64,000 nt of DNA, taken from NCBI GenBank assembly GCA_000934385.1, contig KN880539.1, positions 1 through 64,000 of the forward strand, in the 5' to 3' direction. Both the position numbers and the translations under genes were made by a program. Of this stretch, positions 44,555 through 56,947 are shown piece after piece. The notes under the pieces are model-generated. The model did no database searches. It was not told the DNA's origin and was given only the letters and a program-made list of their open reading frames with translations. The stretch comes from Cylindrobasidium torrendii FP15055 ss-10 (Eukaryota > Basidiomycota > Agaricomycetes > Agaricales > Physalacriaceae). How positions within the stretch are numbered: the first letter of the stretch is position 1; the number at the start of each line of letters is the position of its first letter.

Positions 44555-46265
44555 TTAAACGGCAAGCGGAGGCTTCTGATCGCCATGCGTGTTTTTGGCC
44601 TGAAGTTTGGTGTTATACAATGAGATTGCCGGGGAGGAAGCGGAGGGAAGGCTCACGTCGTCCATATAATCATAGTTCTGATCGTCGATGCGGACGATGG
44701 CGGTGCGGTGGACGCCTGTGCGTATATGATGAGGACAACGGACTAGAATTATCAGAGATGATAGACGCACTGATACCGCCGGTCTCCTGGGCTGTCCTTT
44801 GACGCAGGCTGTATTCGTTGTCGTGTATGTGCCCGCTGTGGTTCGGGCCGGTGCTGCTGTCGTTGACTCCCCGTGGACGCGTTCGGGTGTTCAAGTTGAA
44901 CAACATCGTCAAGGAGTAGATACGTCCCAAGCAGAATCCGAAACCGACAGTGACTGTCAAGGTGTTAGCTGTGAGTATAAAACTGCTGCTCTGAAACGTA
45001 CTGTTGATTTCTGGGTCGATCAAATACAGGATCACTAGACAGATGGATTAGAGGGTATTTGTCGAGCGGGACTTCGCAAACATACAACAAAGGACGGCAC
45101 TGTTCCATGAAATCAGACTGTCTTTCTTCGCGGGATGGCTAATGGAACTCACATGACGGTCGTCACACTGCCGGTCTGTATGGCCGTGTAAGTCAAACGC
45201 TGGATGAGGCTACAAATAATTAGATAGACAGCTTGCGCGAGAGCACAAGCAACGTACGACTTCGTCTGGCTGAAAGTCGTATTTGTGGTCTGGAACTTCC
45301 ACACAAGGGCCAGCGCAATAAGGATATCCGTGGCCGCGCTACACACTAGAGGCGTTCGAGGTCAGCTCTACGACACTGTGAAGATGCAGACATCGGACGA
45401 ACCAAGCCAGATACTACAGAACCCAGTCAGTATCACAGGCGAAAGTCGCAAAAATGGGGTACATACATGACTGTCTTGATGTTTGCCCTTCGGTCGGCGA
45501 ACGCGCTGTTCTGCGTCACAGTTATTCCATTCGCAATGGCACCGGCTGGCACGACGATCAGCGCGTGCGGGGCTACAAATTCCTAAAACCGAAACATACC
45601 CAGTGCCGAGCATGCGCAAAGCGCCAAGAATGGGGTGACGAGCCAATTTTTCGACCTAGGCGAAGGCGAGATAAGTTGGCAAAGACAGTTGGCAAGCACG
45701 AATGCGACGTACAAACTCCAGAAGCGGTAGACCAGGAAAATTTGGACGGTGAATGCGGAGATTCCGGAGAGGATAACGTAGGCGGGCACGGCCCAGTTTT
45801 GGTTGATGATGTAGGAAAGATCGCCTGCAGATGATTGTGAGCACGGGAGGTGTCTAGTCATTGGTGCGGAAATTCGCACCCCAGTGCGTGATAGTGTACT
45901 GGAGGGCGGATATCAGCCAAGGATGGAGCTGGAGCTGGGAGGGTTCAACGCACCAAGTAGATACATGCACAATTATTCGCTGTCCCCAAGGTATCCATAA
46001 CGACATTGAACCCGACGGCTGCTTTGATGAATATCCCATCCCTCTTGAAGGTGGTAAAGTACGTGTATGCCTGATCATTTCATTCATTGTGAGATTAGAG
46101 GGAAGTATATAGAATGTGGGAGGACGCACCAGATACAGCTCTAGCATGTAGAACATAGTATTAAACCACGAGCCGACGAGAAGGGCGCTGGTCATTGTAA
46201 TGAGGCGTTGTGATGCACAAGGAACCATTGGCAACATACCCGAGTGAAGCATCGTAGAGACCCAT
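44555..46265 (-). CDS. DUF6534 seven-helix membrane protein
   Basis: This is an integral membrane protein of a large Agaricomycete-specific family of unknown role, sometimes compared with receptors by topology. The first exon is tiny: ATG 46265, MGLYDASLG, split by an intron (gtatgt...gaccag) before ALLVGSWFNTMFYMLELYLA. Later segments include YTYFTTFKRDGIFIKAAVGF, NVVMDTLGTANNCACIY, NWAVPAYVILSGISAFTVQI, FLVYRFWSLYVAFVLANCL, SKNWLVTPFLALCACSALG, KTVMLVCSAATDILIALALV and SLIQRLTYTAIQTGSVTTVM. A Ser/Asn-rich cytoplasmic tail ends QAKNTHGDQKPPLAV with TAA at 44555-44557. Some exon edges, chiefly in the C-terminal half, are approximate. No ligand can be inferred. Confidence 0.82.
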
Positions 46266-48882
46266 AGTGGAAAGAAAGAAGTACACGCAGGAGGTGGGAG
46301 TTGTGTGAGGGGAACCTAAGAGGAACCGGCACGTAGATACAGAGTATATATGCGAAACGACCCTCCCTGCGAGCCATTCATCCGGGTTACGAGACCCAGC
46401 CGATTGGTAGAACCATCAGCGCTAGCAATTCAATAGCAATTCGTGATCCGCTTTGCTGTTTTCAAGGGAGCGGAGTACTTGTTAGAATTTTCGAAAGGCA
46501 AATTCCTCTTTCGGTATTAGGCCTCGAGCTACGGATGTACTTGTTCAAGGACTTCATTAATCATTGCGCGCTCCGTACTGAGTACGGGAGCTCGGGATGT
46601 CGGGAAGGCGCAGGAGGCGTTCGATCCAGACGACAAATCCAGAGTGCGAGAGCAGGCCGACGCCATCGTGCTGCTTCAGGGATCCCAATTGAATAGGATA
46701 TATTCGGGGATACATGTACTACAGGCTCACTTTTCATGATTTGCGCTTCTAAGCTCCAACAGTCCAAGCTTGGCTGCCCGATGGCTCGCGTGCTGGTCCG
46801 GCCCGCCCCAGATAACAAGGTTGACCTTCAACCAACCGCTGTGTTTTCCGCACTTCTGTGGACATTTTCTGCCGGCGCGCGTGGTATGTTATGGGCCTCC
46901 GGGCGACTTGAAGAATCAGAATGGAAGTGCAGGGATGCGCCTACCCGACCAGCTTTCCTCGTGTATCTACCGGGTAAGTCCTGCACCATAGGTTTTCGCG
47001 TTCGCAGCGCGAAAACATCTCGCTTTTCGCGTCGCTGCAGGGATCCATAACATTGTGTGTGATGGACAGGGATCGGTGCGCGCACGGGAGACGGAAGGCA
47101 GACCCGCTGTGGCTTCTTAACAAGCGAGCGCTGGGGTGTAGGCTCACAAGTTGCGGCGACGAATGCCGTCGCAAAGAGCGTCGGAGTCCCAAAGTATGTT
47201 TCTTCTCTTCAACACCTGCATGCTGATCATTCCTACTACCGACGGAGACTCCGAAGAGATGACCATGGTGCACAAGGAGAGGTGGTAGATCCATGAAAGA
47301 AGCTGTTGGGTTTGAAACCTCTTTCGGATATTGTTGCTGATATCATCCTGACCCTCTCAACGACTTGAATCAGCGTTTTTAGAAGCATACAGTATTCCAG
47401 GTTCCTCATACATATTCGAAGTGCCGCATCTGTAGGGTCGAGCTGGATCGGCGCGACATTGATTGTGTCTTGTGACAGGACATGCTCGGCATCAGGCAGC
47501 TACGCAACGAATAATATCTTTCGTCTCGAAATCACATGTCTAGCGAGCGGCGTACCAGCAGTTGCATTGGAGTGACACTAAATAACCTGGCATTGAACAA
47601 GCAGGACCGTGGAAAAAGGTGCTGGCCTAATATGGTCCAATATGTTTTCTTACCAATGGGGAATTACGACGCTGAATGGTAGTGGTTCTTGAATACATTC
47701 CTGCGAAGTCAATGTATTCTGGAAGTCAATGAGTATATACAGAAGCATGCCGTGTTCCTTTTCCGTAGTAACACCGAGTCGGAATCCACAGCACTTCTGC
47801 GTCATTCTACAGCGGCGCGAGCTTATCTGGTTTCCTCTTGACTTGCTTGACATATATACACTTTGACAGTATTTGTTTTCAGTTTCCAACTAGCCAGTGA
47901 AATAGAACACGGATGCATTTTGGTGTGACGCTAACAGTCCAGTGACATTGCTTAGGTAACAATGGAAATGATCGCGTGTCTGACATTCGAGAACTCGATT
48001 TTGGGTCTTTTTTTGCCTTGAGGCCAAAGCTCGGCCCTGGTACTGAGGATTCATGACGACGCAAGGACTGCAAACCCATTCGTTGGAACCATACGATCTT
48101 TAGAAGCTCTTAGGGTCGCCCCGGAGTAAGGTTGCCTTGAACTTCGCGGAGGAACTTTGACCGCCCGCCAGCAGGCGCAGGCAAAACGGAGCCCTCTGAC
48201 ATATACATCGACACGACATTGCCAGGTTCCTCAAGGTATACAACGTACGCTTTCGAACGAGCAGAAGGCACTATGTCTACGTAAACATGAAGTTTCAAAC
48301 TGACACGACTTTGAATAGCTTGTGAGGAGATGATGGCCCTTGGGACTGCTGTACCAGTCTTCGGCGCGCACACTCCCGATAAAGACATATGCATGATGCG
48401 TGCGTCGGGAAGGCGCGATTCGGGACTTCGGTCGGCGTTCGGCCCGTCGACGCGCCACCCTTAATCTCAAACATCCGCTATCGTCCTTTCCTCTTTCCTT
48501 GGTAACGAAGGGATTGGACAATCGAATCAAATTTTCTTTGCTCGGGACTAGTAGCGGGGTCGTAGAGCCAATTATGAACTTGTGAATGAGTATGTCCATA
48601 ATTGCAAATATTCCGCTCCGTTTTGCATATTGTGGGGTCCTTCAGTCCGTCCTTCCGTGGCAAGCACCCTGAATTGCGCTATTGTCTTATCAGCATTGTA
48701 TCAGCATTGGCGGCGCAGTCCTTGGTGCTCGAGTGGAACTTAAAGTGCGTAAGTCCAGCGTTACAGACAGGCCGCCGACAGTAAATGATCTCCCCCATCG
48801 TGCCCACCACGTTTGCAACTAACTGCTATAAGTTCATACGCATTGATGTTTTCGTTTCTTTCTTCTACTCCACGACGACAAC
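46266..48882. other. Divergent intergenic 2.6 kb
   Basis: This lies between the DUF6534 gene (-) and the SDR gene (+). The longest plus frames (46736-47050 and 46770-46991) overlap in different frames and show no family. Other frames are shorter and unspliced. No gene, tRNA or repeat element was recognised; remnants of decayed sequence are possible. Confidence 0.4.
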
Positions 48883-50299
48883 ATGCCTGCAGGAGAGACT
48901 GTCTTGATTTCTGGCATCAACGGCTTCGTTGCTACCGACATCGCACTCGCCTTTCTCAAGGCTGGATACCATGTTCGCGGGACAGTACGCAGCCAGGCTA
49001 AAGCAGACGCCTGGCTAGCACTTCCTGCGTTCAAAGAATACGCGGAGAGTGGGCAGGTGAAGATCGTGTTGGTCAAAGATATCACCGTGGAAGACGCGTT
49101 TGTCGGCGCGCCGCTCGAGGGCGTGGACTATTTCGTGCATACCATCGCGCAACTACCCGACTGGCGTCCGGGTGTAAAGCAGGTCTGTCTTCGTGCGTAC
49201 CTAGCAAGTGTCAACTAACCCTTAACAGAATTATGAAACGGACATCTTGCTCCCGAATATCAACGGGACTTTGAACGCGCTCAAGTGCGCGGCGAAGTAT
49301 CCGCAATGCAAGAAGGTCCTCAATCTTGGGTGAGCTCGACCAAAGGACAGTCCGATTATGTACTCAAGGTTAGCTGCCAGTTCGATTGCTGGCGCTGTCG
49401 ATTTCTCTGTTCCCAAACATGATCAGCCCATTTCTGGTAGATCTTGGAACCCTCGGGACTACGAATAGTAAGGACGCCTCATTCTTTTTATCTGACATAC
49501 CTTTGACCATATCATCAGCGGGAAGAACGCGCCCCATCCTCTCCTTGCATACAGTCAGGTTCACCAGATGACTGCGTGAAGCATCTTGTTGAACTCATTT
49601 TCCAGCTACCTCGAAGAAGCTAGCCGATGAGGCGGCCTGGAAATACATGGACGAGGTTAAACCTCACTTCGCGCACATCAACATGCTCCCGTGCTTCATC
49701 TACGGTCCGGCTCACGGACACGACCCTTTTGGTGTCCACAACGCCTCTCAGCAATGTCCGTACATCTGTTAATATTGCTGAACTGTTCTTACGCCTTGGG
49801 CAGGGCTCGCTGGTCCTCTATTCCGCAAGGACTGGAACTTCAAGACCGCGTCCGGAGGTCCGGTATGTTCATCGTCAAGGGTTTCTTGCACTATCTTACA
49901 GTGCCCGCTAGGTTGTTGTGGACCTCCGCGATCTTTGCACGGCATTCGTCAAGGCTGCCGAGCGTGATGAAGCTAATGGCCATCGCTTCGCATTGGTGCG
50001 GTCTTCACTCGTCCATCCAAAAGTCTCTTAAATTATCGCAGGGCCCGTCGAATACAACTATCTTCCCTTCGGATTATGTTGCTCTCTACGCCAAGGCGTT
50101 CCCGGACCGCGTCGAGAAGCTTCCCGCCGTCCCCAACGACCTTGAAAACGCTCCGGTCTTTGTTATTGATAGCAGCGAGACGGAGAGGCTCCTTGATATG
50201 AAGTTCCGTCCTGCAGAAGAGACAATTTTGGATACCGCAAGATGGCTGATTGAGTCGGGCGCAGAGAAGGAGTGGGAGCAGCTGCAGACAGTCTACTAG
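48883..50299 (+). CDS. Extended SDR: NAD(P)-dependent epimerase/reductase (DFR/3beta-HSD-like)
   Basis: This is a cytosolic Rossmann-fold oxidoreductase of the extended SDR class, related to dihydroflavonol/aldehyde reductases. ATG 48883 gives MPAGETVLISGINGFVATDI, with the nucleotide motif GINGFVA and the NADP-type HVRGTVRSQAKA. Next is GVDYFVHTIAQLPDW, then after splicing ILLPNINGTLNALKCAAKYP and KKVLNLG. The catalytic YxxxK appears only across a junction: LLAY-TTSKKLADEAAWKYM, joined by an intron at about 49555-49605. Later segments are CFIYGPAHGHDPFG, FRKDWNFKTASGGP, VVDLRDLCTAFVKAAERDEA and a C-terminal substrate region ending EWEQLQTVY. About six introns are present. The protein looks intact at roughly 345 residues. 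Substrate unknown. Confidence 0.82.
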
Positions 50300-50514
50300 A
50301 CGACACATTGCAATCCAGAATGAGCAAACTTCGCTAGTCTTGTAGTTGTTGAAAGACACTTGCACGCTACAAGTCATTGAGATTGAGGGCTGTAAGTACC
50401 AGACTCAAAGTTTAGGAAACGGATGGAGATACGGCCGATGATTGCGCCACCAATTGTGTATGACCGAAGATCGCCGACACAGCCACCGCTAATTATCGTC
50501 TGCTACCTACCGTC

Positions 50515-51813
50515 ATGGCCACCGAACAAGAAAAGCCGCTGGCCACCAAAATTGGTCGTCCGCAACCCAAGGAAAAGCCGCTTCACTCGCTGTAAACAAG
50601 AAAATTTCGACTGTTTCTACGCGTCTAATTGGAACTAGGACTGCTGGAGCGATTGCGGGTGCCATTGAAGCGTAAGGTCGCGACGAAAGCCATGCGATGG
50701 CCAGGTGTTGACTCGGGCGTAGATTTGTGACCTATCCCACGGAGTTCGTGAAAACGAGGTCACAATTTGGTGGCAAGGTGCGTGACCAACAACGCGTATG
50801 GTAGCAGCCATTGACCACTTCCTTCCAGCGGCAAAGCCCAATCGCCATCGTCAAACAAACAGTGGTAACCCAGGGCTTTACCGGACTCTATGCTGGCTGC
50901 GGTGCGCTTGTCGTTGGCAATGCAGTGAAGGCTGGCGTGCGCTTCGTGAGCTACGATCATTTCAAGAGGAAGCTGCAGGACAGTGAGGTATGAATTCAGG
51001 ATGGTTCACAAGAGGATACTAAAGCATGAATTAGGGCAAAGTCAGCGCACCACGGAGTCTTGTGGGTTCGTATCACGCTCCTTCTACTTCATGCCCGGCC
51101 TAATGTGATTGCAGCTGGTCTCGGCGCCGGTATGATGGAAGCTATATTCGCGGTCACGCCTTCAGAAACTATCAAGTGCGCTTTACTTCCCATTCACGCG
51201 ACTGGCTACTGATGTGCTTTTTGCAGGACCAAACTCATTGACGACGCGCATCGGCCGAACCCCCAATACCGTGGTCTGGCTCATGGAACAGTCATGATCG
51301 TCAAGCAAGAAGGGATAACTGGCATATACCGTGGACTCATCCCGACTATGATGCGCCAGGGCGCCAACTCTGCCGTCCGCTTCACCACCTACTCGACTCT
51401 CAAGCAGTTTGTACAAGGGCAAGCGCGACCCGGACAGCAGCTTCCCAGCACCATGACCTTTGGCATTGGTGCTATCGCCGGACTTGTGACCGTCTACACT
51501 ACCATGCCGCTGGAGTACGTGACGAAAATTCAGATGAGGTGCATCCGTCGGCTAACTAGTTCCCAGTGTGGTCAAGACTCGTATGCAATCTCTCGAAGCG
51601 CGCACCCAATATCGCAACTTTATCCACTGTGCATATCGGATAGCCACCGAAGAGGGAGTTCGCAGATTCTGGACGGGCACAACGCCTCGTTTGGCTAGGC
51701 TGGTGGTGCGTGGAATTTTCGACCTCCTCTAGCCGACGACTAACAAAGCTCAACAGCTGAGTGGTGGAATTGTGTTCACTGTTTACGAAAATGTCATGCG
51801 CGTGTTAGGTTGA
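50515..51813 (+). CDS. CTP1: Mitochondrial tricarboxylate (citrate) carrier-like
   Basis: This is an inner mitochondrial membrane SLC25 carrier, most like citrate transporters of the Ctp1 type. Three repeats are visible, each with the signature Pxx(D/E)xx(K/R): YPTEFVKTRSQ, TPSETIKTKL and MPLEVVKTRMQ. Helix segments include TAGAIAGAIEA, GLYAGCGALVVGNAVKAGVR, AGLGAGMMEAIFAV, GLIPTMMRQGANSAVRFTTY and GIGAIAGLVTVYTT. ATG 50515 starts a short hydrophilic tail (MATEQEKPLATKIGRPQPKE). Introns are short: after LHSL, after AIEA, after FGGK, near GSLV and others. The end MRVLG plus TGA lies at 51811-51813. It is the only gene in the window clearly targeted to mitochondria. The preceding SDR gene lies 215 bp upstream on the same strand. 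Confidence 0.88.
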
Positions 51814-52724
51814 GAGATCAATTCTACCCATGCGATTATCGGGCCATTCTCTGCAGCTCACGTTCAGCCCAATTTCGGTCAGCGCTTGATATAATGGAAC
51901 TCTTTCTCTACTCTCAATCCTCATGACGGAATGCCGTTACACCGTTATGACATTTAGCGTTATCTGGAAGATGCCTTGCGGGGTCAAAGACGATGTTTTC
52001 CCCGCTTCCCCACACATTACCGAGGGCCTCGGTGCCCTAGGACGTCATTTTCATTCTCATCCGCGTACTTAAGAACAACAGAGAACAACAGGGCGTCGCG
52101 CTTACTGGCTCGACAAGTATCTGTTCCCATTGGTCGGGCGTAAAATCCCAACGATCCTATCGCGGAGGACGCTGGTGATGTACAATCAGTTTGGGCTAGA
52201 CGCACACGACTCATAAGCAGCACTCAGGCGGGAAACTACTACCGCTACCTGACCGCTGCCCATTCGCGGACTGTATCCCTTTACTCGAACGGCGCATTCC
52301 GGTACCCCACCCAAAGCTTTAAAGCAAGCAGAATTTCCCCGTGGATAATTGCGTCGCTAATTGCTTCCCCAGAAACGCCCCCGGCTTAGCGTTTGTTTTG
52401 TCGGCATTATACACGGGCATAAAAACACGCGCTACCACACACCCGACATAACTATCCGCCGACTCCGGAGGGACCCCCTTCCGCCTCGCTCTCACCCTGA
52501 TCGATCGCAAGTGAAAGTGACTGCATCTGTTGAGGTGTTCTTTCCTTCCTCTCCCCAAGACACTCCCAACACAACGTTGTCCGCACCTGTCAAGATTGGC
52601 TGGGCACTCAGCCAGAGGATCAAAGGACCATAGGCATACATCCAAGGCGCGTGAAGCTAAACCTCCTGTTGAATTTTGATCTGACCTCCGGGTAGGAGCA
52701 AGTAGCCCCGCTTTCCCACGTACC
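51814..52724. other. Intergenic 0.9 kb
   Basis: No gene is supported; minus-strand and plus-strand frames at 52319-52897 are mirror images of the next gene's leader. It should include the promoter of the His-rich protein. Confidence 0.45.
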
Positions 52725-53477
52725 ATGCTGCCTAGCCCAGCCCCTTCCACCTGCGGTCTACAAGTAGCCCAGGCTGATGCTCCCAATGCTATAAAACCCC
52801 CCGGTCCGCTTTTGCCCAAGGGCCATCTAGAGCCCCATGTTAGCAACCTCCCTCGACGGCGCCGATATACCCAACTACCGACGCCAGACAGCGACACGTC
52901 TGACGACGTTCCCGAACCAATGATACAGGTGTCGAAGCACCATCGACCGGCGACAAACCACGCACCGCAGTCTACGACTACCCATCCCTATGCGCGGCCG
53001 GTGCACGGCCTGGGTGTATTCCGTTCTGCACACCACAATGAGCGGCCCGCTGAGCATGCGCATCACCATGAGAGTCGGCATCACCACCATCATCACCACC
53101 ACACACATCCTGACGAGGAATACGAGACATCTCATACTCGCCGTGCGCGACTTATTGAGGTCATTCCTGGATCGGGGGTCTTTGCAGCCCCTCAGCAGGG
53201 TAGTCTTGACGAGGATGACTCTGGGATTCCGCCTGCGGATTTTCACGGCGCCGCGAGAGCTGCCGTGTTGGGACGTGCGCTGCTGTATCTGTGTATGAAG
53301 GAGCCGTGGCGGAGTGGACTCGTCGAGGGCGTGTACTTCAAACTGCATGATTTGGAAATGATACCCGAGCCATGGACCGGCGCATTGAGGCGAGAGGGAT
53401 TGGCTGTGGTGGATACGGAGTTGAGGAGACGACAGGGAGAGGGACAGCAGCTCCAGAGTGTGTCGGCCGAAGTCTGA
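52725..53477 (+). CDS. His-rich hypothetical protein
   Basis: This is a single-exon gene of 250 residues from ATG 52725 (MLPSPAPSTCGLQVAQADAP). The N-terminal half is disordered (Pro/Ser/Thr), followed by a striking histidine tract (ESRHHHHHHHHTHPDEEYE, about residues 118-136). The C-terminal part looks folded: VIPGSGVFAAPQ, AARAAVLGRALLYLCMKEPW, RSGLVEGVYFKLHDLEMIPE and a charged end. No known domain was recognised. A His tract next to acidic residues could bind Zn or Ni, but that is speculation. The uninterrupted frame over 750 bp supports a real gene. Confidence 0.6.
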   Translation: MLPSPAPSTCGLQVAQADAPNAIKPPGPLLPKGHLEPHVSNLPRRRRYTQLPTPDSDTSDDVPEPMIQVSKHHRPATNHAPQSTTTHPYARPVHGLGVFRSAHHNERPAEHAHHHESRHHHHHHHHTHPDEEYETSHTRRARLIEVIPGSGVFAAPQQGSLDEDDSGIPPADFHGAARAAVLGRALLYLCMKEPWRSGLVEGVYFKLHDLEMIPEPWTGALRREGLAVVDTELRRRQGEGQQLQSVSAEV

Positions 53478-55644
53478 ACTGGGTGGTTCGTTCGTGATAT
53501 TTTGTGGAACATTGCTTAGCTTTGATATTTTGTGTACCAATTGTTCATACACACGTCTACTTGTATTTTATTGTATTCTGAATGAGTATTGCTTCAAAAC
53601 CACATACACTGCGACATTGTGTCATTCGTTGGGCGCTGGAGTATGGATCAGTGCAACCAGCGTACTGCACGCATTTCTAACTTCGTCCACGTCGAACAAC
53701 TGGATATCCAGCGGTCCAGACACGGCCTCCGAAAGCGACAACCAAATGCGGAGCTCTGGATAAAGGCGAGAACTGTGGATATAGGACGAGCATAGAACAG
53801 CATTCTCGTGGCGGGCGACCTCTGCAGTGCCATCGAAATCAAAGGAAGTATGAATGTGGATTGAGATACAGAACGTAATGTAGCAAGTGAAGGTATAAAC
53901 TGAGCGTGTGAAATGGGCAAGGGAGAGAAACCGAAAGAAAGACACGCGAACCCGACCGAGAAGCGATCCTGAGAGAGAGAGAGTTCGTGAGAGAGACTTT
54001 CGGGAAACCCTGGGGTGTGTAGCGCGAGAAACCAGAACCCCCGCTACACGCACGCACAGAAGAACCAACAAATGAACATCACAAATGCATGACTAACCAG
54101 ATGTTAGTAGGAGTGGGTGGGTGGGACAGAAAAAGAGAGAGAAAAGCCTAGCGATGCTAGGCGACGTCGACAAACAGGTCAACACTTATCCTCTACGAGG
54201 ATGAGCGTTCCAGGCAAGAGCAAGCTCGATCACGTGGTGGATTCGCGCACTGATCGTGTCTTGCACGAGACCGCACGCCTTCTCCCCAACCAGCCATCCT
54301 CCGAAGGCCTTACAAACTCGTGGACGCGTGCCGCCATTGTTCTGGACATAGTCACGTGTTAGTATCATTCTAGGCAATCGTACTTTGGGGCCCAGGCCCT
54401 TCCCTCACCAATGAGAAGACTTAAGTCTGGTATCGGTCAAGCTGCTACTTCCTTCTTGAAGCTGATCTGGGAAGTGGTGGATATTATCACATCGCAGTCA
54501 CCGCTTGGAGGAGCTGTGGAGGAGGTAGGAAGGTAAACTGTGGCGGAAATTGGAATGGCAAAGTACACGACCTGGCACAATACAAACATGGAGAGTTTGG
54601 GAGTTTAAATAATTTGATATGACTGCTGGGTATACAGGGTGGTTTTGGGTGGCCGTTTTTCGCAGTCAATGCTCTCATTTCGAATTGCCCGGTACTTTCA
54701 GATGCCGCGAGAAGCTAATCGGGTGAACATAAATAGCTGATACGAATCATTTGAAAAAGGCTTTGGGGAAAGGTTTGTCATGTCTTATGGTTACTATTCA
54801 TGATTGACAAGGAGTAGAGTACATTGCACTTGCTGATTGAACAGACGGGAAGCCACAGCAGCAGCGTCATTCAAAATAAAAGCTCCAAGGGCACAGTCAA
54901 GCGCAACAGTCTTTGTTTCCATTCCAGCGCTTGAGGCGGGAGCTTGTAAGTTGAGGGACGTAGTTGCTGCGATGCCGCCGGGTATTGCCGACGGCTGATC
55001 GCAGTTGAGGGGCGCAGTGCCGGCGATCTTGGAATTCTGCCAGCAACTCGAATAGCTACATATCACTGCGTCTACCTTTATTTTTACCTGCTTCTCTTTT
55101 TATTTTTTCCTAATCCGCTTATACCTTGAAAACGACACATATTCGACGAATTGCTTGCATGTGCACTCGGCGGTCAAGGCGACGAGTCGACGCCGGGGGA
55201 CATCACCTGTTAGCTGTTAATTGCCTTCCATCGCTACGACACATATGCTCACAGATAAGTACTCCACCTCACATACTCGCTGAATGATTCTTTGTCATCG
55301 AGGCGCGTCTTCTGAGGCCTTATCTGCCTGATGCGCATGGTTGAACTCTTTCGGGCGGCTCGAAACTTTCCGAATGAAGATGCGCACTCAGCGCTGGAGT
55401 GGTACAACGCCGTACTGACAAGCACTTGCAAGTGGAGAACCACCACCTGGACAAGTCGACGCTGTGACACCTTCTCCGGTGTGCACCGTGTGCTTCCTAT
55501 TTTCGACTCTGGCAACTGTGATATGACCACCAGCCGAAATGTCAGGTATAAAAGACAGCTCAGAGACGGTGAAGCTTTTCTCAGACTCCCAGTCCTCTTT
55601 CGTCTTCCAGTTCTTCCGTCCTCCTCGTCTTCACCAGACCAGTC
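53478..55644. other. Intergenic 2.2 kb
   Basis: No gene was accepted. A minus frame near 54794-55066 reads as a fairly regular peptide (IAGTAPLNCDQPSAIPGG...) but has no ATG or joining exon. A GA-rich tract (gagagagagag) lies near 53971-53982. The right end, with a purine-poor stretch before 55645, fits a strong promoter for the secreted protease. Confidence 0.4.
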
Positions 55645-56947
55645 ATGTTCGCTTTTTCGACCCTCCTTCTTGCTGCTACCGTCGCTCTTGCGACTCCCAC
55701 CAAGCGCTTTGACGGTCTCTCCGTTGAGCTCACATCCTCGGCGGGCAAGTCGCTCGACTCTGTTAGCGGCCTCAAGGTTACTGCAGCGGTCACGAACAAC
55801 AACTCGGAGGACGTCAAGATTCTAAAGTATGGCACTGTCCTCGACAACCTCCCCACCCGCTCCTTTGCGGTCACTAAGGACGGCAAGGACGTTGCCTTCT
55901 CTGGCATTAAGGCCAGTCTCTTTCATTCACGTCTGAATGCTTTACTGAACTCCATTCCAGGCAAACGTCAGGTTGAGCGACAGTGCTTATACCACCTTGA
56001 AGAGCGGCGAAACCGTCACTGTGGAACACTCTCGTATGTACCCTCTTCTCTATAATTCTCATTCAATGCTGACCCGCCTCTAGTCGCCGATGTCTACGAC
56101 TTCAGCTCCGCCGGCACTGGCAAGTTCTCATTCGCCGCGGTCGGCGACTCCCTGCGCGTTGCTGGCGCCTCCGATGACGTCTCCGACCTCAAGGCGCTTT
56201 CCAAAGTGTCTATCGACTCCAAGGCCCTCGATATTGAGATCACCAAGGACGTCGCGCGCCCCCAGCGCCGTGCGACACCCGACTGCTCCGACTCTGACAA
56301 GAAGTCCTTCATTGAGGGATCCTACACGGAGGGCAAGGCTCTCGCTAGCGGCGCGTCGGACTACATCAGCAGCAACAGCGATTCGGACCTGTTCAACAGC
56401 TACTACAGCTCGAACTCGGCATCGGACGTCACTGCTATTTTCGATGCTGTCGCGAATGAGGACGACTCGAGCCGTACGCTAAGCTGCGAAGACTCCCAGA
56501 ATGCCTGCGACGGCAATGTTATCGCGTACACTCTGATTTCCACGACCGATGTATGCTGCTTTTCATGCGGCGGTTGAAGCTGGGCTGACAATTTGTAGAT
56601 CTACTTCTGTGATATCTTCTTCGACGAAGTCGAGACCACCGAGCTTTGTGGCGACGTCACTGTTGCGGACCGTAAGATTCGCGGCGGAACGACTCTGCAC
56701 GAGGTTTGTTCTCTACATTGTCCCGTGCTTTCGTCCTCGTTAACGCGCCGTTTTCATAGATGACCCACGCCACCAGCGAGACTGACGACGTTACCTACGG
56801 CTGTGACGCGGACCAAGCCCTCTCCGCGTCTGAGCAGATTTCGAATGCGGACAACTTCAACGTGAGTCGCCTGTGTGTCCACCGTGATGATGTGCTCATT
56901 CTTCTTAGTGCTTCTCCACGCAAGTGTACGCCGATACCAAGTGCTGA
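55645..56947 (+). CDS. Deuterolysin-type (M35) secreted metalloprotease
   Basis: This is an extracellular zinc endopeptidase made as a pre-pro-protein. Signal peptide MFAFSTLLLAATVALATPTK is followed by a propeptide to a KR-type site near PQRRATPDCSDSD. The mature domain has Cys pairs and the aspzincin motif HEMTHATSETDDVTYGCD, where HExxH and a downstream Asp bind Zn. Introns fit near 55913-55962, 56034-56082, 56551-56599, 56705-56758 and after NADNFN; the last exon encodes CFSTQVYADTKC and TGA at 56945-56947. Length is about 350 residues, normal for the family. The usual GTxxD third-ligand motif reads ETDDV, so the Asp is kept while the GT is changed. No break is seen. Confidence 0.9.

Noticed and set aside
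46736..47050. 104-codon plus frame with overlapping alternatives
   Set aside because: Two overlapping frames of similar quality and no recognisable domain; not supported as a gene.
54794..55066. Regular-looking minus-strand peptide of 90 residues
   Set aside because: No ATG at its start and no upstream exon could be joined; may be a relic.
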